The position numbers and the translations under genes were made by a program. Below the pieces are notes generated by a model. It was not told where the DNA came from. It saw only the letters and a list, made by a program, of their open reading frames with translations, and did not search any database. 41,161 nucleotides of DNA, from the NCBI GenBank assembly GCA_044351265.1, contig JBILGC010000014.1, positions 1-41,161 of the forward strand, read 5' to 3'. Origin of the DNA: JAJTFA01 sp044351265 (GTDB lineage: Bacteria; Bacteroidota; Bacteroidia; UKL13-3). Positions 1 to 6,727 of this stretch are shown piece by piece (position 1 is the first letter of the stretch; each line of letters opens with the position of its first letter).

Positions 1-536
1 CCATTAAGTTTTTGAGGATTGGCAATAAATGGTTCAATAAATAAGTTTAATCTGAAATCTAAATTGCGTTTACCATATAATTTATAGAGTGATTCCTTTG
101 CCGACCAAATAGTTGTTAATGACTGAATTGAAGGCGGAGAATCCAAATAACTAAATTCTTCTACGCTCACAAACTTCTTACTCACCCTTTCCACTCGGCT
201 GTCAATAAGCTCCAAATCGATTGCAACAAGTTTATCAGGCGAAACAATCACAGCAGCCATTTGATGTGAGTGGGTGATGGAAATATGGTATGCCTTACTA
301 CCAATCAAGAGTGACGGTTTATTGTGCTCATCTTTCATTAGCACAACTTCCTCATTAGAAAACAAATATTTAATTAAAACCCTACTGGCAAACCAATGCA
401 TACTTTCCTTATTTCTGCTGCTAATATCTTGAAGTGAAAAATTGAGTAATTGCATCAACTCTTCTCGCGATTCAGTTATTTTCCAGAGCGCTAAAATTGT
501 ATTATTGTCAAAAGTTTCTTTTGCGTATAAAGGCAT
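1..536 (-). CDS. 4'-phosphopantetheinyl transferase (Sfp type), 3' end cut by window
   Basis: I translated this by eye on the minus strand from the ATG whose complement is at 534-536; the frame stays open to base 1, so about 178 residues are visible and the C-terminus lies outside the window. Family hallmarks are present: the HISITHSH segment (residues 84-91), the magnesium-binding AIDLEL (D107, E109) and WSAKESLYKLYG (residues 144-155, with K147, E148 and K152). Members of this family move the phosphopantetheine arm from CoA to a serine of acyl or peptidyl carrier proteins in the cytoplasm, activating them for fatty-acid or polyketide/nonribosomal synthesis. The N-terminus MPLY followed by an LWKI segment is typical for Bacteroidota members and supports this start. 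The start codon overlaps that of the divergent WD40 gene (shared CATG at 534-537). The family is sure; whether it is the housekeeping AcpS substitute cannot be told. Confidence 0.88.
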   Translation of the reverse strand, partial: MPLYAKETFDNNTILALWKITESREELMQLLNFSLQDISSRNKESMHWFASRVLIKYLFSNEEVVLMKDEHNKPSLLIGSKAYHISITHSHQMAAVIVSPDKLVAIDLELIDSRVERVSKKFVSVEEFSYLDSPPSIQSLTTIWSAKESLYKLYGKRNLDFRLNLFIEPFIANPQKLN

Positions 537-1449
537 GGTTAAATTGAATGTTTCAAAAATAGCACATTTCAGCGGTCATAAAGATGCCGTTTTTGCTTTG
601 GGTAAATCTACACAAGCTAATTCATTTTACAGTGGAGGTGCAGATGGATATATTGTAGAATGGGATATTGAAAGCAAGCAAAATGGGAAGTTGCTTATAA
701 AGGTACCAAGGCCTGTATATTGCTTACATACTATGCAAAAAGAGCAGTTGTTGCTTTGCGGAACTGCAGAAGGCAACATGCACATAGCTGATTTAACTGC
801 GCGAAAAGAAATAAGAAATATTGAGGCACATGTATCCGGCATATATGATATAAAGGAAACAGCTAATCATCTTATTACCGCAGGTGGTGATGGTAAAATT
901 TTGATTTGGGGTAAGGAAAATTTTGACCTAATTAAAGAGTTACATTATGCAAGCAAAAGCGCTCGTGTAATAGCCATTCATCCCAATGAGAATAGGATTG
1001 CTGTTGGCTATAGCGATTGTTTTATCAGGTTCTTTGATGCTAAATATTTTGAATTATTGAATGAAATAAAAGCCCATGATAATTCTGTATTTGGTCTTGC
1101 CTATTCAGGTAATGGACAAGAGCTTTTATCAGGCGGAAGAGATGCCATTTTAAAACTATGGCATCAAGAGCTTAATTTATCAAGCAAACAAAGCATACCA
1201 GCGCATCTCTTACACATCAATGCTATTCAGTTTAATCCTGAAAGTAAGTTTTTTGCAACCGTAAGTATGGATAAAACCATCAAAATTTGGGATGCTTTAA
1301 ACTTAAGTTTACTTAAGGTACTAGACAAAGCCAGAAATGATGGTCATCTTAGCTCAGTGAATAAAATATTGTGGCATAACAGCCAGCAGTTTATTACCTG
1401 CAGTGATGATAAAACAATTATGATGTGGGAGCTGGATTTTGTGCAATAA
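535..1449 (+). CDS. WD40 repeat protein (single seven-bladed propeller likely)
   Basis: The 304-residue protein is composed almost entirely of WD40 repeats. GH-type turns (FSGHKDAV, AHVSGIYD, AHDNSVFG) and strand-end motifs IVEWD, ILIWG, FIRFFD, ILKLW, TIKIWD and TIMMW give six to seven blades. It has no signal peptide or membrane segment, so it is probably a cytoplasmic scaffold for protein-protein contacts; no catalytic residues are visible. I chose the ATG at 535 because the repeat region begins eight or so residues later. An upstream in-frame ATG at 442 would add 31 unconserved-looking residues that lie antisense to the phosphopantetheinyl transferase. The gene is divergent from that transferase, and I recall this pairing in other Bacteroidota, but no shared function is established. 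The partner is unknown. Confidence 0.85.
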   Translation: MVKLNVSKIAHFSGHKDAVFALGKSTQANSFYSGGADGYIVEWDIESKQNGKLLIKVPRPVYCLHTMQKEQLLLCGTAEGNMHIADLTARKEIRNIEAHVSGIYDIKETANHLITAGGDGKILIWGKENFDLIKELHYASKSARVIAIHPNENRIAVGYSDCFIRFFDAKYFELLNEIKAHDNSVFGLAYSGNGQELLSGGRDAILKLWHQELNLSSKQSIPAHLLHINAIQFNPESKFFATVSMDKTIKIWDALNLSLLKVLDKARNDGHLSSVNKILWHNSQQFITCSDDKTIMMWELDFVQ

Positions 1450-1531
1450 AATCTAAGATATAAATCCGTACTTTTCCGGATACATCGATTTGACTAAAAC
1501 TTTGCTATTATTGAGAGGTAAAAATTAATAC

Positions 1532-2626
1532 ATGATTAGCATTGGTGAAATTATTGGTTGTTTAGAACTAAACGCCCACCCTACCCTGCAGGAATCCTAT
1601 GATAACGCAGGTCTGCTCACTGGTCAGGCTTCAACGGAAGCAAAAGGTGTATTGGTTTGTTTAGACTCAACAGAAGAGGTGGTAGAAGAAGCTATACGCA
1701 GAGGTTTTAATCTGATTGTGGCGCATCACCCCATCATCTTTAGTGGCTTAAAAAAAATAAATGGCAAAACATATGTAGAGAGAGCCATCATAAAAGCCAT
1801 TAAGCATGATATTGCCATTTATGCCATACATACCAATCTGGATAATGTAATTAAAGGAGTGAACGCGAAAATAGCAGAGAAATTAGGGCTGAAAGACTTA
1901 CGCATTTTAAACCCTAAGGCAAATCTGCTTAAAAAACTGGTTACGTTTGCTCCGCATGCAGCAATTGAACAAGTGAGCGAGGCTTTATTTGCAGCTGGAG
2001 CTGGTCATGTCGGCAATTACGATGAGTGTGGTTTTCAAACCATTGGTTCCGGTACATTCAGGGGTAATGAAAACAGCAATCCGGTAATTGGTGAAAAAGG
2101 CAAAAGACATACCGAAGCAGAAACCCGTTTTGAAACCATATTCCCGGTACATCTGGAACATAACATCATTCATGCGTTGAAAAAGGCTCACCCATATGAG
2201 GAAGTTGCATACGAAGTATATTCACTTGATAACCAATGGCAAGAAGTAGGTTCAGGTTTAATCGGCCAATTAACCGATGCTTTGGAACCCATGGCATTTC
2301 TTAATCATCTTAAGAAAACTATGCACCTCACCTCAGTTAAGTATACACCGGTACAAAAAAAGATTAAAACAGTTGCTATTTGCGGTGGGTCAGGTAGTTT
2401 TCTATTAAAAAAGGCCATTCAAGCAGGTGCAGATGCCTATGTTTCAGCAGATTTTAAGTATCACGAGTACTTTGATGCCGAAAATCGCCTGATGATAGCG
2501 GATATTGGCCATTATGAGAGCGAAATTTTTACTACAGAGCTGCTTAGAGATATAATTCTCAAAAAATTCCCTACATTTGCCGTCCTTTCATCAGAAATAA
2601 ATACGAATCCAATTAAATATTATTAG
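1532..2626 (+). CDS. NIF3/YqfO-family dinuclear metal-centre protein
   Basis: At 364 residues this is the long YqfO-type NIF3 protein. The two halves of the NIF3 fold (about residues 1-125 and 250-364) flank a PII/CutA-like insertion of about 110 residues. The metal ligands of the family are visible: H65 and H66 in VAHHPII, H100 and D104 in IHTNLDN, and H327 with E331 in DIGHYESE. Family members form hexameric toroids with a two-metal site. They are often annotated GTP cyclohydrolase 1 type 2 because of one reported activity, but the physiological role is not settled. Only two bases separate the stop from the next ATG, so it is almost certainly cotranscribed, and perhaps translationally coupled, with the zinc-ribbon gene. 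The fold is secure and the reaction is not. Confidence 0.92.
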   Translation: MISIGEIIGCLELNAHPTLQESYDNAGLLTGQASTEAKGVLVCLDSTEEVVEEAIRRGFNLIVAHHPIIFSGLKKINGKTYVERAIIKAIKHDIAIYAIHTNLDNVIKGVNAKIAEKLGLKDLRILNPKANLLKKLVTFAPHAAIEQVSEALFAAGAGHVGNYDECGFQTIGSGTFRGNENSNPVIGEKGKRHTEAETRFETIFPVHLEHNIIHALKKAHPYEEVAYEVYSLDNQWQEVGSGLIGQLTDALEPMAFLNHLKKTMHLTSVKYTPVQKKIKTVAICGGSGSFLLKKAIQAGADAYVSADFKYHEYFDAENRLMIADIGHYESEIFTTELLRDIILKKFPTFAVLSSEINTNPIKYY

Positions 2627-2628
2627 CC

Positions 2629-3381
2629 ATGGCAGTAGCTACAGAAGTTAGTGTTGAACAAAAACTGAAAGCCTTATACAAGCTTCAGATCATCGACTCA
2701 AAAATAGATAAACTTAGATCCGTACGCGGTGAACTTCCAATGGAAGTTGCTGATCTGGAAGATGATATTGCCGGATTAGAAACCCGTATAGAAAATGTTA
2801 AAGCAGAAATTAAAAGTCTTGAGGAATCTATTTCTATCAATAAAACTAAAATAACTGACTCAAAAGCCAATATTAAAAAGTTTGAGAAACAACTAGATAA
2901 TGTAAAGAATAACAGAGAGTTTGAGGCACTTAACAAAGAGATTGAGATAGCTGGATTAGAAGTGCAGGCAGCTGAAAAGCGCATCAAAAATGCACAGTTT
3001 GACATTGAGCAGAAGAACCTGAACATGGAAGGTATTCAGGCTGAATTGGAAGGTCGTAAAGTTGACCTCAAGAATAAAAAAAGTGAGCTGGATACTATTG
3101 TAGAAGAAACTGAAAAAGAAGAAGCAGAATTAAATAAACAACGTGCAGCTGCGTTGAAATTTATTGAAGACCGTTTATTGCATTCTTACAATAAAATTCG
3201 TGGAAGTGTTAAGAATGGTATTGGCGTTGCCCAAATTATTAGGGATAGTTGTGGTGGTTGTTTTGCAAAAATTCCGCCTCAGCGTCAATTAGATATCAAG
3301 CAACGCAAGAAAATACTTGTTTGCGAGCATTGCGGCCGTGTTTTGGTTGATTCTGTGCTTGCCGAAGAAGTTGCTATCTAG
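2629..3381 (+). CDS. Coiled-coil protein with C-terminal C4 zinc ribbon (CT398/DUF164-like)
   Basis: The 250-residue protein has two parts. Residues about 5-180 are highly charged, with heptad-like Leu/Ile spacing, predicting a long antiparallel coiled coil. Residues 208-235 form a zinc ribbon with two CxxC knuckles, CGGC (C208, C211) and CEHC (C232, C235). This matches the CT398-like C4-type zinc-ribbon family found in many bacteria, whose proposed roles (nucleic-acid or secretion-apparatus contacts) are not firmly established. It lies two bases after the NIF3 gene, an adjacency I recall from several phyla. A strong hairpin ending in a T run follows at 3405-3447 and probably ends this transcript. 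There is no signal peptide, so it is cytoplasmic. Confidence 0.9.
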   Translation: MAVATEVSVEQKLKALYKLQIIDSKIDKLRSVRGELPMEVADLEDDIAGLETRIENVKAEIKSLEESISINKTKITDSKANIKKFEKQLDNVKNNREFEALNKEIEIAGLEVQAAEKRIKNAQFDIEQKNLNMEGIQAELEGRKVDLKNKKSELDTIVEETEKEEAELNKQRAAALKFIEDRLLHSYNKIRGSVKNGIGVAQIIRDSCGGCFAKIPPQRQLDIKQRKKILVCEHCGRVLVDSVLAEEVAI

Positions 3382-3395
3382 AAATTAATACACGT

Positions 3396-4892
3396 ATGTG
3401 TTTCAAAAAAAGAGCCAAGGCTATTCTGCTAACATGGCTCTTTTTTTATGCCTCATGGTGCTGCGCTCTGCAAAGTTTTAGCTTTAATGAACCATTGCTG
3501 CATGCCCAATCAAATATTTTACAATTTAAACTTGCCAATGCCATAAAAATAATTGAGCAGGAAGAGCGTAATAATCCAAATAATCTGGCAGGTCTCTATC
3601 TAAAAAATCATATTGATTTTCTTGAGTTACTTATGCATCAGGAAACAGCTCTGGTTGAGAAATATGAAAAAACAAGAAATCGCAAGCTAGAACTCCTTGA
3701 GCAAATTCCTAAGTCCTCTCCTTATCATCTTTTTGCCAAAGCTCAATATTATTTGCAGTGGGCTGTTATTTATGCTCAGCATGAGCGTTTTCTAAATGCT
3801 GCGGTGAACTTCAGAAATGCATATCATTTACTCCAAACAAATAGGCTTAAATTTCCGCAATTTCTTCCCAATAAAAAGGAGTTAGGACTAATAAACGTTG
3901 TATTGGGATCTGTTCCGGAAAACTTTAAATGGATTTTAAATCTTACCGGTTTTAAAGGAAATACCTCAGAAGGGCTCGATTGGCTCAAGGAGGTTGCTTT
4001 AGCAGCAGTTAACCCTGAGCAACAGATAGAGAAACATTTTGCTCTTTTCTATCTAATTTTAACCGAACTGAATTATGGAAACAGAGATCTTGCATGGCAT
4101 TATTCAGTAACTGAGTTAAAAGACATCAACAAGAGTTTACTTTCGGTTTATGTAAAGTCTTACGTAGCCAGAAAAACAGGACATACCGATGAAGCTATTA
4201 ACACCATTCAGAAGCGGCCGCAAGGTGATGATTTTACCAATACGCTGCTATTTGATTACGAAATGGGAGTAGCCAAGCTGCAAAGATTGGATTTTGATGC
4301 AGATGCTTATTTAAAAAAATTTGTAAGTTTTTATAAAGGGGATGAATTAATAAAGGATGCATATAAGCGACTTTCATGGTTTTATCTTATTCAACAGAAC
4401 AAAGAAAAATATGAGATATATAAAGGCCTTGCTCAAAAATATGGTGCATCCATAAGCAATGAAGAGAAGGTAGCACTAAAGGAAGATTTACCTGATTATA
4501 CACCACACCCTTCGCTTTTAAAGGGCAGACTTCTTTTTGATGGTGGATACTATTTGCGTGCCGAACAAATATTTAAAGGGATAGATAAAAGAACATTGAT
4601 CAACAAATATCAGCAAATTGAATACGCTTATCGTTATGCAAGGGTGTTGCATGAAGAAAAGAAGATTTCGCAGGCAGTTGACCTATATCTGGAGGTGATT
4701 GAAAAATCAAAAGATAATATGTATTACTTCGCACCAAATTCCTGCTTACAGTTAGGCTATATCCATGAGAAACTTGGTTTTGTACAAACAGGACTCTATT
4801 ACTACCGAAAGGTACTTACCTATAAAAACTATGAATACAAACTAAGCATCACCCAGAAAGCAAAAGCAGCTATTAACAGGCTGAATAAATGA
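3396..4892 (+). CDS. Secreted or periplasmic helical-repeat (TPR-like) protein, function unknown
   Basis: The 498-residue protein starts with a basic stretch and a hydrophobic core ending ASWCCA (residues about 4-24), consistent with a signal peptide. The rest is almost all alpha-helical with Leu/Ala/Tyr spacing reminiscent of tetratricopeptide repeats, for example YRYARVLHEEKKISQAVDLY and LQLGYIHEKLGFVQTGLYYY near the C-terminus. I cannot assign a named family; Bacteroidota genomes carry many such poorly described proteins. The ATG at 3396 is the only in-frame start that preserves the signal peptide. The first 17 codons coincide with a perfect 13-bp inverted repeat resembling a terminator, so expression may be limited or the gene may be read through from upstream. 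The next gene follows after 75 bases on the same strand. Confidence 0.72.
   Translation: MCFKKRAKAILLTWLFFYASWCCALQSFSFNEPLLHAQSNILQFKLANAIKIIEQEERNNPNNLAGLYLKNHIDFLELLMHQETALVEKYEKTRNRKLELLEQIPKSSPYHLFAKAQYYLQWAVIYAQHERFLNAAVNFRNAYHLLQTNRLKFPQFLPNKKELGLINVVLGSVPENFKWILNLTGFKGNTSEGLDWLKEVALAAVNPEQQIEKHFALFYLILTELNYGNRDLAWHYSVTELKDINKSLLSVYVKSYVARKTGHTDEAINTIQKRPQGDDFTNTLLFDYEMGVAKLQRLDFDADAYLKKFVSFYKGDELIKDAYKRLSWFYLIQQNKEKYEIYKGLAQKYGASISNEEKVALKEDLPDYTPHPSLLKGRLLFDGGYYLRAEQIFKGIDKRTLINKYQQIEYAYRYARVLHEEKKISQAVDLYLEVIEKSKDNMYYFAPNSCLQLGYIHEKLGFVQTGLYYYRKVLTYKNYEYKLSITQKAKAAINRLNK
3405..3447 (+). terminator. Strong hairpin with T run, inside the start of the next gene
   Basis: AAAAAAAGAGCCA at 3405-3417 is the exact reverse complement of TGGCTCTTTTTTT at 3435-3447, giving a perfect 13-bp stem with a 17-base loop and a seven-T tail. 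It has the form of an intrinsic terminator in both directions. It begins 24 bases after the zinc-ribbon stop codon and overlaps codons 4-17 of the secreted helical-repeat gene. Confidence 0.7.
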
Positions 4893-4967
4893 AAAAACGG
4901 GATGATAAAAGTCATGATAATAAAGCCTATGTTTGAACAACTTTGACACGCTAACAAATCAATCGCT

Positions 4968-5738
4968 ATGATAAATTTTGAATATATAGAAACAAATAAA
5001 GACAAATTCAGAGAACAATTCCTGAATGCCAAACCATTTCCGCATATTGGCGTAGATGGCTTCTGTAATGAGCATAAACTAACAGAATTGTATCAGAGTA
5101 TTCCGGAGATAGAAACACCCAGTGCTGATTACGTATTTGCCAAAAACAAGTTTGAAAAATCTAAATTCTGGCAAATGGGGGGCTTGTTTAAGGAGCTTTA
5201 TGATGATTTAACATCTCCGCGTTTTCAGAACTGGTTAAGGTATGTAACCAATGAAAATGTATTTGTTGATGCTGAATTTTATGGTGGAGGTATACACCAG
5301 GGTAAGGCAGGCAGTTTTTTGGACATGCATGCCGATTTCAATTATCATCCGCTTAAAGAAACCTGGTTTCGCAACCTTAACTTACTATTATACATAAATA
5401 AAGATTGGGAAAAAGCATACGGAGGAGAGTTAAAATTGGAGCACAGCGAAACTGGTGAAAAAACAAAAGTTGATGTTCCTTTTAACAGGCTAACTATTAT
5501 GCTTTGCAGGGGATATACACTTCATGGTTATGACCCAATTCACTTCCCTGAAGGCAAATACAGAACTTCCATTGCTGCATATGCATATACACTTCATGAA
5601 CACCAAATGGAAAGTGCCAGAACCACAGTTTGGAAAGTGGAAAAGAAAAACCCCATAAAATACCTGATATCCAAAATATGGGTGCCTGCGGTTAAAATTA
5701 AAAGTAAGTTTAGCAAAAGTAAAACCGCTGAGCATTAA
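4968..5738 (+). CDS. 2OG-Fe(II) oxygenase superfamily protein
   Basis: This 256-residue cytoplasmic protein shows the jelly-roll dioxygenase signature. The HxD pair is H121 and D123 in MHADFNYHP, the distal iron-ligand histidine is probably H186 in YTLHGYDP, and R199 followed by S201 in KYRTSIAAYAYT fits the 2-oxoglutarate carboxylate clamp. The LNLLLYINKDW and YGGELKLEHS segments match the 2OG-FeII_Oxy_3 (prolyl-4-hydroxylase-like) family. Such enzymes hydroxylate a protein, sugar or small-molecule substrate using Fe(II), O2 and 2-oxoglutarate. The substrate cannot be read from the sequence, and relatives are often found with glycan or surface-polymer genes, which are not adjacent here. The family assignment is confident and the substrate unknown. 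Confidence 0.85.
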   Translation: MINFEYIETNKDKFREQFLNAKPFPHIGVDGFCNEHKLTELYQSIPEIETPSADYVFAKNKFEKSKFWQMGGLFKELYDDLTSPRFQNWLRYVTNENVFVDAEFYGGGIHQGKAGSFLDMHADFNYHPLKETWFRNLNLLLYINKDWEKAYGGELKLEHSETGEKTKVDVPFNRLTIMLCRGYTLHGYDPIHFPEGKYRTSIAAYAYTLHEHQMESARTTVWKVEKKNPIKYLISKIWVPAVKIKSKFSKSKTAEH

Positions 5739-5740
5739 TA

Positions 5741-5771
5741 TTTGCACAGCATCTGATTAGTTTTATATTTG
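5741..5771 (+). promoter_or_regulatory. Bacteroidota-type promoter of tRNA-Leu
   Basis: TTTG at 5741-5744 and TATATTTG at 5764-5771 are separated by exactly 19 bases, a full match to the TTTG-N19-TAnnTTTG consensus of Bacteroidota primary sigma factors. Transcription would start near 5778, a few bases before the tRNA. Confidence 0.8.
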
Positions 5772-5781
5772 CAGCCCTATC

Positions 5782-5866
5782 GCCCGGATGGCGGAATTGG
5801 TAGACGCGCTGGTCTCAAACACCAGTGAGCTCAACCCTCGTGCCGGTTCGACCCCGGCTCCGGGTA
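5782..5866 (+). tRNA. tRNA-Leu (anticodon CAA)
   Basis: The 85-nt class II tRNA folds as expected. The acceptor stem is GCCCGGA with TCCGGGT, closing on a G-U pair at the end. The D arm contains the AATTGGTAGACGC segment. The anticodon stem CTGGT/ACCAG encloses the loop CTCAAAC with anticodon CAA (reads UUG). A long variable arm is present, and the T arm is GCCGG-TTCGACC-CCGGC. The discriminator base is A. The bases after it are CAAA, so CCA is not encoded and must be added enzymatically. It has its own promoter just upstream and a terminator just downstream, so it is a stand-alone transcription unit. Confidence 0.97.
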
Positions 5867-5869
5867 CAA

Positions 5870-5896
5870 AATCCTCAGCATAAGCTGGGGATTTTT
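5870..5896 (+). terminator. Intrinsic terminator of tRNA-Leu
   Basis: A 10-bp stem (AATCCTCAGC with GCTGGGGATT, one T-G pair) closed by the ATAA tetraloop is followed by a T run to 5896. It begins four bases after the tRNA 3' end. Confidence 0.8.
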
Positions 5897-5961
5897 AGTT
5901 ATTGAAAATGGCATTTGTATTCATCATATACTCTCCTGCGCTCGATAAGTTCTATATCGCA

Positions 5962-5992
5962 TAAAAAAAGGCTACCTTTTTCGGGTAGCCTA
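5962..5992 (-). terminator. Intrinsic terminator of the DUF5606 gene
   Basis: Read on the minus strand, AGGCTACC and GGTAGCCT form an 8-bp stem around the loop CGAAAAA, followed by a run of seven T. It lies just past the stop of the DUF5606 gene. Confidence 0.85.
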
Positions 5993-6013
5993 TTTAAATC
6001 TAATTCAGATAGA

Positions 6014-6559
6014 TTATTCCTCCGATTTCTTTTTTCTCGGAGCTTTGGATTTAGCTTCCCCTTCAGAAGGCTTAGCCTTGGTTGATTTATTTGCCTTAGT
6101 TGACTCAACTTCTTTGCTAACTTCTGTTACTTCCGGTGCCACAGTTTCAGTAGTTTCCTGATCTTCTTCGAGCAGAGTTGCAAAATCAAGAAGATCTTTT
6201 AATAGGCCATACCAGTTAATCAGTTTCTTGATATCAGAATCATAAACTCGTTCACTATCCAGCTGAATTGTTTCAATTAAAAAGGCACGCTGTTGTTTTG
6301 AGTCATCCTTTGAAGAAGGAACAGTCTTGCCTGATTTTTCAACACCGTTTATTTTGACAAATACCTCTGCCAACCTTAAATCACCTTCTATAGTATACAT
6401 GGCAATATCATCCAACACAGAAACTCTGTCTTGTATGCCTGTTGGGAAGCGTTTTTTAGGTTCTGCAAGAGTTTCCAGAATCAATCCGTTTTTAGTTCTT
6501 CCAATAATCTTGTGTAATCCGCCAACACCGGCAATAGCAACAATCTCTTTTAACTTCAT
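6014..6559 (-). CDS. DUF5606 family protein with basic C-terminal tail
   Basis: The 181-residue cytoplasmic protein begins MKLKEIVAIAGVGGLHKI, which with ILETL, KKRFP and RVSVLDDIAMYT matches DUF5606, a family I know from Bacteroidota and whose function is unknown. The conserved domain spans about residues 1-135. The last 45 residues or so are low-complexity, rich in Lys, Glu, Ser and Thr and ending APRKKKSEE, a disordered tail. I chose the start at 6559, which places the conserved N-terminus first and follows a good promoter; a longer frame up to 6646 would run through that promoter. It is monocistronic, with its own promoter and terminator, and divergent from icmF. The basic tail suggests nucleic-acid or polyanion contact, but that is only inference. 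Confidence 0.85.
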   Translation of the reverse strand: MKLKEIVAIAGVGGLHKIIGRTKNGLILETLAEPKKRFPTGIQDRVSVLDDIAMYTIEGDLRLAEVFVKINGVEKSGKTVPSSKDDSKQQRAFLIETIQLDSERVYDSDIKKLINWYGLLKDLLDFATLLEEDQETTETVAPEVTEVSKEVESTKANKSTKAKPSEGEAKSKAPRKKKSEE

Positions 6560-6589
6560 CGTTTGTATTTGTTTATTATATGAGGGAGG

Positions 6590-6619
6590 CAAAAATATAC
6601 TTTTTTCAATTTGTTCAAA
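6590..6619 (-). promoter_or_regulatory. Promoter of the DUF5606 gene
   Basis: On the minus strand TTTG (6619-6616) and TATTTTTG (6597-6590) are 18 bases apart, close to the Bacteroidota consensus. The predicted start near 6583 gives a leader of about 24 nt before the ATG at 6559, which supports the shorter start. Confidence 0.65.
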
Positions 6620-6727
6620 CCCTAAGTTTATAAACCTGTATATCAATATCTAATACCAAAGTCGAATTGTCAGAAAATTGGCTAAAATACCTAATTTAGC
6701 AGCCTTTAATCATATTTATAGTTGATT

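Noticed and set aside
442..534. Upstream extension of the WD40 gene to ATG 442
   Set aside because: The added 31 residues are antisense to the phosphopantetheinyl transferase and show no WD40 pattern; the ATG at 535 abuts the first repeat.
1460..1485. ATCCG/CGGAT hairpin after the WD40 gene
   Set aside because: It is a 5-bp stem without a T run; it could be chance.
6667..6699. TTG and TAATTTAG as an icmF promoter
   Set aside because: The -7 element has one mismatch and the spacing is 22 bases, so it is not distinguishable from AT-rich background.
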